Assembly (NCBI GenBank): GCA_010027235.1
Contig: RGVP01000006.1
Location: forward strand, 1-35,339
Source: a bacterium
GTDB taxonomy: Bacteria; Verrucomicrobiota; Verrucomicrobiia; Opitutales; Opitutaceae
Length of the DNA: 35,339 bases
Direction of reading: 5' to 3'
Position 1 is the stretch's first letter. Every line of letters begins with the position of its first letter. The notes beneath the pieces were generated by a model. It was not told where the DNA came from and made no database searches. It saw only the letters and a program-made list of their open reading frames with translations. This document shows, in pieces, positions 32,022-35,339 of this stretch. Position numbers and translations under genes: made by a program.

Positions 32022-33653
32022 ATGACTACCACCATCTACGTCGCCCGCCGCATCCTCACCATGAACCCGTCCCAGCCGGACGCCACGCATGTGGCGGTAC
32101 GTGACGGGCGCATCCTTGGGGTGGGTCCCTTAGAGGATTTGGCAGGGTGGGGTCCCTACGAGCTGGACGAGCGCTTTGCCGACAAGGTGCTGATGCCCGG
32201 CCTCGTGGAGGGCCACAGCCACTTGATGGCGGGTACCTTCTGGCGCTTCACCTACTGCGGCTACTTCGATGTGAAGTGCCTTCAAGGCCGCAACGTGGCC
32301 GGTTCGCCCTCGCTGGAGGCCGTGGTGGCGGCACTGTCCGTGCGGGCCGCCGGGATGGCCGATGCCACTACGCCGCTGGTGGGCTGGGGCTTCGACCCCA
32401 TCTACTTCGGCGCGCGGCGTTGCAACCGCCACGACCTGGACCGCGTGGGCAGCATACGTCCCGTGGGCGTGATGCACGCCAGCGGCCACATCCTAAACGT
32501 CAATACCGCGGCGTTGGGGCAGGCCGGTCTGCTACGCACCGGCATCACGCACCCAGGCATTCCGCTGGGGGCTGACGGTCTGCCCACGGGCGAGCTGAAG
32601 GGGCCGGACGCCATGGGTCCGGCACTGGCCGTGGTGGGATTGAACCGCTCGTTCCTGGGCAGCGATGAGTTTGGCATCCGGGCCTTCGGCCAACTGGCGG
32701 TGCGCGCGGGTGTGACTACCGCCACCGACCTGGCCGCCACGTTGGGTGACGGCGAGGTGGACGATTTGGTGCGAGTCACCAACGAAGCTACTTACCCGCT
32801 GCGCATCGTGCCGCTGCTGCGGCTGATCGGCATGACGCCGGCTGACGCCGTGCAGCGCGTGCTCGCCCTGCGGCTGCGCAGCACCGAGCAACTGCGCCTG
32901 GGCCGTATCAAGGTGGTGGCCGACGGTTCCATCCAGGGCTTCTCGGCCCGGCTGCGCTGGCCGGGCTACTATAACGGTGCGCCCAACGGCCTTTGGTACA
33001 CGCCGCCCGAGACCGTGGCCCAAGCCTACAGGCTGGCGTTGACGCAGGGCGTGCAGATCCACACCCACACCAATGGTGACGAGGCCACCGAGATGGTGCT
33101 CGACCAACTGGAGACCGTGTTGCGCACCCAACCCGGTCCTGACCACCGCTTCATCCTCCAGCACTGCCAGCTGGCCGACGCCGCGCAGTTCCGCAGGATG
33201 AAGGCGCTGGGAATGGGCGTGAACCTGTTTGCCAACCACCACTTTTACTGGGGCGACCAGCACCGTGACATCACCGTAGGCCCCGAGCGTGCTGAGCGCA
33301 TGAACGCCTGCCGTTCTGCCCTGGACACCGGCGTGCCCTTTGCCATCCACTCCGACGCTCCCATCACGCCGCTGGGCCCGCTGTTCACGGCCTGGTGCGC
33401 CGTCAGCCGCCTCACGGCATCGGGCCGCGTGCTGGGTGCCAATCAGCGCATTGGCGTGATGGACGCGTTGCGTGCCATCACCCTGGGAGCAGCCTGGACG
33501 CTGAAGCTCGATGGCGAGATCGGCTCCATCGAATGCGGCAAGCGCGCTGACTTCTGCGTGCTGGAAGACGACCCCACCGAGCTGGGTGCGGAGCGACTGA
33601 AGGACGTGGGCGTGTGGGGCACGGTTCAGGGCGGCAGGGTATTCCAGGCGTGA
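32022..33653 (+). CDS. YtcJ-type amidohydrolase (Amidohydro_3), paralogue
   Basis: A 543-residue amidohydrolase with GLVEGHSHLMAG (His65, His67), HTHTNGDEA, HCQLAD and HSDAPITP, all as in the gene at 16182-17858, to which it is clearly paralogous. Shared stretches such as GYYNGAxNGLWY and AERMNACR indicate the same substrate class. ATG 32022 fits the start of the first strand (TIYVARRILTM); ATG 32004 is also possible, and neither has a strong Shine-Dalgarno. It is followed by its own COG0523 GTPase gene after 88 bases, repeating the enzyme-chaperone pairing of the middle operon. Confidence 0.92.
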   Translation: MTTTIYVARRILTMNPSQPDATHVAVRDGRILGVGPLEDLAGWGPYELDERFADKVLMPGLVEGHSHLMAGTFWRFTYCGYFDVKCLQGRNVAGSPSLEAVVAALSVRAAGMADATTPLVGWGFDPIYFGARRCNRHDLDRVGSIRPVGVMHASGHILNVNTAALGQAGLLRTGITHPGIPLGADGLPTGELKGPDAMGPALAVVGLNRSFLGSDEFGIRAFGQLAVRAGVTTATDLAATLGDGEVDDLVRVTNEATYPLRIVPLLRLIGMTPADAVQRVLALRLRSTEQLRLGRIKVVADGSIQGFSARLRWPGYYNGAPNGLWYTPPETVAQAYRLALTQGVQIHTHTNGDEATEMVLDQLETVLRTQPGPDHRFILQHCQLADAAQFRRMKALGMGVNLFANHHFYWGDQHRDITVGPERAERMNACRSALDTGVPFAIHSDAPITPLGPLFTAWCAVSRLTASGRVLGANQRIGVMDALRAITLGAAWTLKLDGEIGSIECGKRADFCVLEDDPTELGAERLKDVGVWGTVQGGRVFQA

Positions 33654-33741
33654 GTCCCTTGAATTCACTCCTAGGCGCGTACCGGCAACACACGTTCGAC
33701 TTGGGGCGCCGCGTATCCATTTGGTGCGAGGCGGCCGCCTG

Positions 33742-34656
33742 ATGGCGCGTGTGCCCGCCATCCTGATCGGCGGCTACCTGGGCGCAGGCAAGACCACGCT
33801 GGTCAACCACCTGCTGCGGCATGCAGCAGGGCGGCGCATTGCCGTGCTGGTCAATGATTTTGGCGAGGTGTCCATTGATGCCGACCTGATCCTTGGGGCC
33901 GAAGGCGGTGTGCTCAGCCTGGGCGGGGGCTGCGTGTGCTGCAGCTTCGGCAGCGATCTCGTGGGCACGCTGGCTGAGGTGCTCAGGCGCCAGCCCGCGC
34001 CCGATCTGGTATTGATCGAGACAAGCGGCGTGGGCATTCCCTCAGCTGTAGCCCGCGCGGCCTCGCTGGTGCCGGACCTGCGGCTGGAAGCCACGGTGGT
34101 GGTGGCGGATGCCCCCAATGTGCGGGCACGCGCCGCCGACCGCTACGTAGGCGACACCGTGCAGCAGCAATTGGAAGACGCCGACCTGCTGCTGCTCAAC
34201 AAGACCGACCGAGTGGAGGCCACCACGCTGGCCGCCCTGCAAGCCTGGTGGGCCGCTGATCACCCCCGCACGCCACTGTGGCCCACCGTGCGCGCGCAGG
34301 TGCCGGTGGAGGCGGTGCTGGGCCTGGGTGAGAAGTTACAAGGTGAGGCGGACAGCCCACCAGACGCCGGCGCCTTTTCGCCGCAGGCACGCCCTTTCGC
34401 CCCCGCGGCTGAGGTCTTTGAATTCGGCAGCCTTTGGCTGAACGGGCGCGTGGACGTGCAGGCGCTCACAGCCGAGTGGTCAACCCGCGCGGCGACCCTG
34501 GTGCGCGCTAAGGGCATCGTCGAGGATCTGCAGGGTGGGCTGGTGAGCGTGCAGTGGGCGGGCCGCCAGGCCCATATCGAGCCCTGGACGGCCCCAATCG
34601 ACCCCTCAAAGGTGGGTCGGGTGGCCTGGATCGGTCTGCGCGGTTCTTCTGCCTGA
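33742..34656 (+). CDS. COG0523/CobW-family GTPase, putative metallochaperone
   Basis: A 304-residue G3E GTPase with Walker A GGYLGAGKT at 10-18, the CXCC metal site as CVCC (Cys64, Cys66, Cys67) in 'SLGGGCVCCSFGSDL', and NKTD for guanine recognition. The C-terminal CobW domain is short but present (about 225-300). It is shorter than the related protein at 19258 because it lacks the 45-residue N-terminal extension. It most likely supplies zinc or another divalent metal to the amidohydrolase encoded just upstream. I started at ATG 33742 because MARVPAILIGG matches the family's first strand; the frame extends to a TTG at 33721. Confidence 0.9.
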   Translation: MARVPAILIGGYLGAGKTTLVNHLLRHAAGRRIAVLVNDFGEVSIDADLILGAEGGVLSLGGGCVCCSFGSDLVGTLAEVLRRQPAPDLVLIETSGVGIPSAVARAASLVPDLRLEATVVVADAPNVRARAADRYVGDTVQQQLEDADLLLLNKTDRVEATTLAALQAWWAADHPRTPLWPTVRAQVPVEAVLGLGEKLQGEADSPPDAGAFSPQARPFAPAAEVFEFGSLWLNGRVDVQALTAEWSTRAATLVRAKGIVEDLQGGLVSVQWAGRQAHIEPWTAPIDPSKVGRVAWIGLRGSSA

Positions 34657-34776
34657 GCGCCCGAGACCTTGGACGCGCGGGTCCTCAGTGCTGCAGCAAG
34701 CCCAGCAAACACGCCCGCAGCAACTGCCCTGGCACGACTAATACTTCTTAAGCCGTTGAATTTAAATGGAATGTTG
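34657..34776. other. Intergenic region before the tRNA fragment
   Basis: No gene or clear terminator hairpin is visible. Composition drops from high GC to AT-rich near 34740, before the tRNA-derived sequence. On the minus strand this would be the native DNA downstream of a tRNA gene. Confidence 0.4.
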
Positions 34777-34820
34777 TGGTGGCGAATCAGGGACTCGAAC
34801 CCCGGACCTGCGGATTATGA
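34777..34820 (-). other. 3' part of tRNA-Met(CAT), probable attachment site
   Basis: On the minus strand the segment carries ATCATAA (anticodon loop with CAT), the 3' anticodon stem TCCGC, variable loop AGGTC, T-arm CGGGG-TTCGAGT-CCCTG, acceptor strand ATTCGCC, A and encoded CCA. The T-stem pairs fully, with one G-T. The 5' half of the tRNA is missing: bases beyond 34820 do not form GCGGA or a D-arm. Such 3' tRNA pieces are the duplicated attachment sites left by tRNA-specific integrases. Since the 5' half is on the higher-coordinate side, the element should lie to the right. Confidence 0.7.
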
Positions 34821-35096
34821 TCGATTCCAACTCTAAATTTGTTTAATATATTCAATAACTTATAGCGTTATAGTCCATTTGTGTAATAAAGTGTGTAATC
34901 GCACTTTCTACTTTTTCAACTCCTACGCCGTTTTCGAGGGCGGTTTAACAAGCTTCCAATAACAAGGTCGTCGTTGATGAATCCACAAGGCGGCATCGCA
35001 AAAATTCTGTCGCTCTGTCGTTGAAAAAAGTTTGTCGTAGCGATTGATCCGAGTAGACAGGATGAGTACGGTGCTAGCGGGTAGTCGGGCAATTAA
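34821..35096. other. AT-rich edge region with short repeats
   Basis: This stretch is distinctly richer in A and T than the rest of the window and holds no recognisable gene. It includes an inverted repeat, ATAAC at 34855-34859 and GTTAT at 34867-34871, and two GTGTAAT units shortly after (about 34881-34899). Integrase arm sites or promoters are possible but unproven. Confidence 0.4.
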
Positions 35097-35339
35097 ATGG
35101 TTGCTCGAGCAGGTTGCCTTTGGTTCTTGGTAGCTATTGGTGGTGTTGGCGACAGTGACTTGTATCGACATTTTTGGTTGCAAACTTGGTATCCCGATTC
35201 CACTGACCAAATTTCAAGAGTTAGAGTGGCATCTGCACACAGCGGTGTTTTCTACCTGGATGTCACTGACCCTGCCACCATGGTTCGATTTCCCGCACGA
35301 CTATTGAAAGATCCCCGCAACGACAAGAACGTTGAGGCG
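35097..35339 (+). CDS. Partial unidentified ORF at the right edge
   Basis: ATG at 35097, immediately after an in-frame TAA, opens a frame of 81 codons that runs off the window. The product starts MVARAGCLWFLVAIGGVGDS and continues with an aromatic-rich stretch (RHFWLQTWYPD) and 'SGVFYLDVTDPATMVRFPARLLKDPRND'. Residue use looks protein-like, without arginine-rich nonsense. I do not recognise the family. It lies inside the putative tRNA-integrated element, so it may be an element cargo or structural gene. No strong Shine-Dalgarno is seen. Confidence 0.45.
   Translation, partial: MVARAGCLWFLVAIGGVGDSDLYRHFWLQTWYPDSTDQISRVRVASAHSGVFYLDVTDPATMVRFPARLLKDPRNDKNVEA

Noticed and set aside
32532-33761. 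409-codon minus-strand ORF opposite the second amidohydrolase
   Set aside because: Antisense shadow; composition biased and no domain, while the plus strand has the complete enzyme.

Overview
The window is high-GC DNA with dense same-strand operons, a tripartite-tricarboxylate (Bug/TctC) receptor without its permeases, heterotetrameric sarcosine oxidase genes and an HD-GYP remnant. Together these point to a betaproteobacterium of the order Burkholderiales, probably Comamonadaceae-like; this is inference from gene content, not from a marker gene. The window is an accessory catabolic region assembled from several blocks, with decayed gene fragments at the seams.

Left block (199-8910, minus strand): a nine-gene operon reading leftwards. 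Its order is BtpA/SgcQ-family TIM-barrel protein, FGGY sugar kinase, HAD phosphatase, SDR dehydrogenase, polar-amino-acid ABC transporter (receptor, permease, ATPase), gamma-glutamyltransferase-family hydrolase and a DeoR-family repressor. Genes overlap or are tightly spaced. A candidate promoter with a tandem decamer over the expected start site lies at 8931-8982. The set suggests uptake of an amino-compound/polyol conjugate, removal of an acyl or glutamyl group, then oxidation and phosphorylation of the polyol part. A truncated partial gene lies at 1-149.

Middle block (9380-23735, minus strand): a 12-gene operon. It begins with a family-5 (peptide-type) solute receptor and ends with its DppBCDF-like permeases and ATPases. 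Between them lie three metal-dependent amidohydrolases, a COG0523/CobW GTPase, an orphan Bug receptor, a small ABM-domain protein and a creatinase-like M24 protein that has lost the peptidase metal ligands but keeps the creatinase catalytic positions. The last gene (dppF-like) is frameshifted near its 3' end.

Right block (24069-34656, plus strand): a GlxA-type AraC regulator lies divergent to the middle operon. It is followed by a decayed stretch with the 3' tail of a serine dehydratase gene, then soxBDAG (heterotetrameric sarcosine oxidase). Next come a degenerate DUF3667 gene and an isolated 137-bp copy of the dppF 3' end, then a second amidohydrolase plus COG0523 GTPase pair. The creatinase-like enzyme together with sarcosine oxidase suggests, but does not prove, a route for an N-methylated guanidino, ureido or amide compound through sarcosine to glycine.

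Right edge (34777-35339): the 3' part of a tRNA-Met(CAT) gene without its 5' half, followed by AT-rich DNA and an unidentified ORF running off the window. This looks like the distal attachment site of a tRNA-integrated element lying to the right. No CRISPR array, rRNA, intact tRNA or transposase gene was seen.
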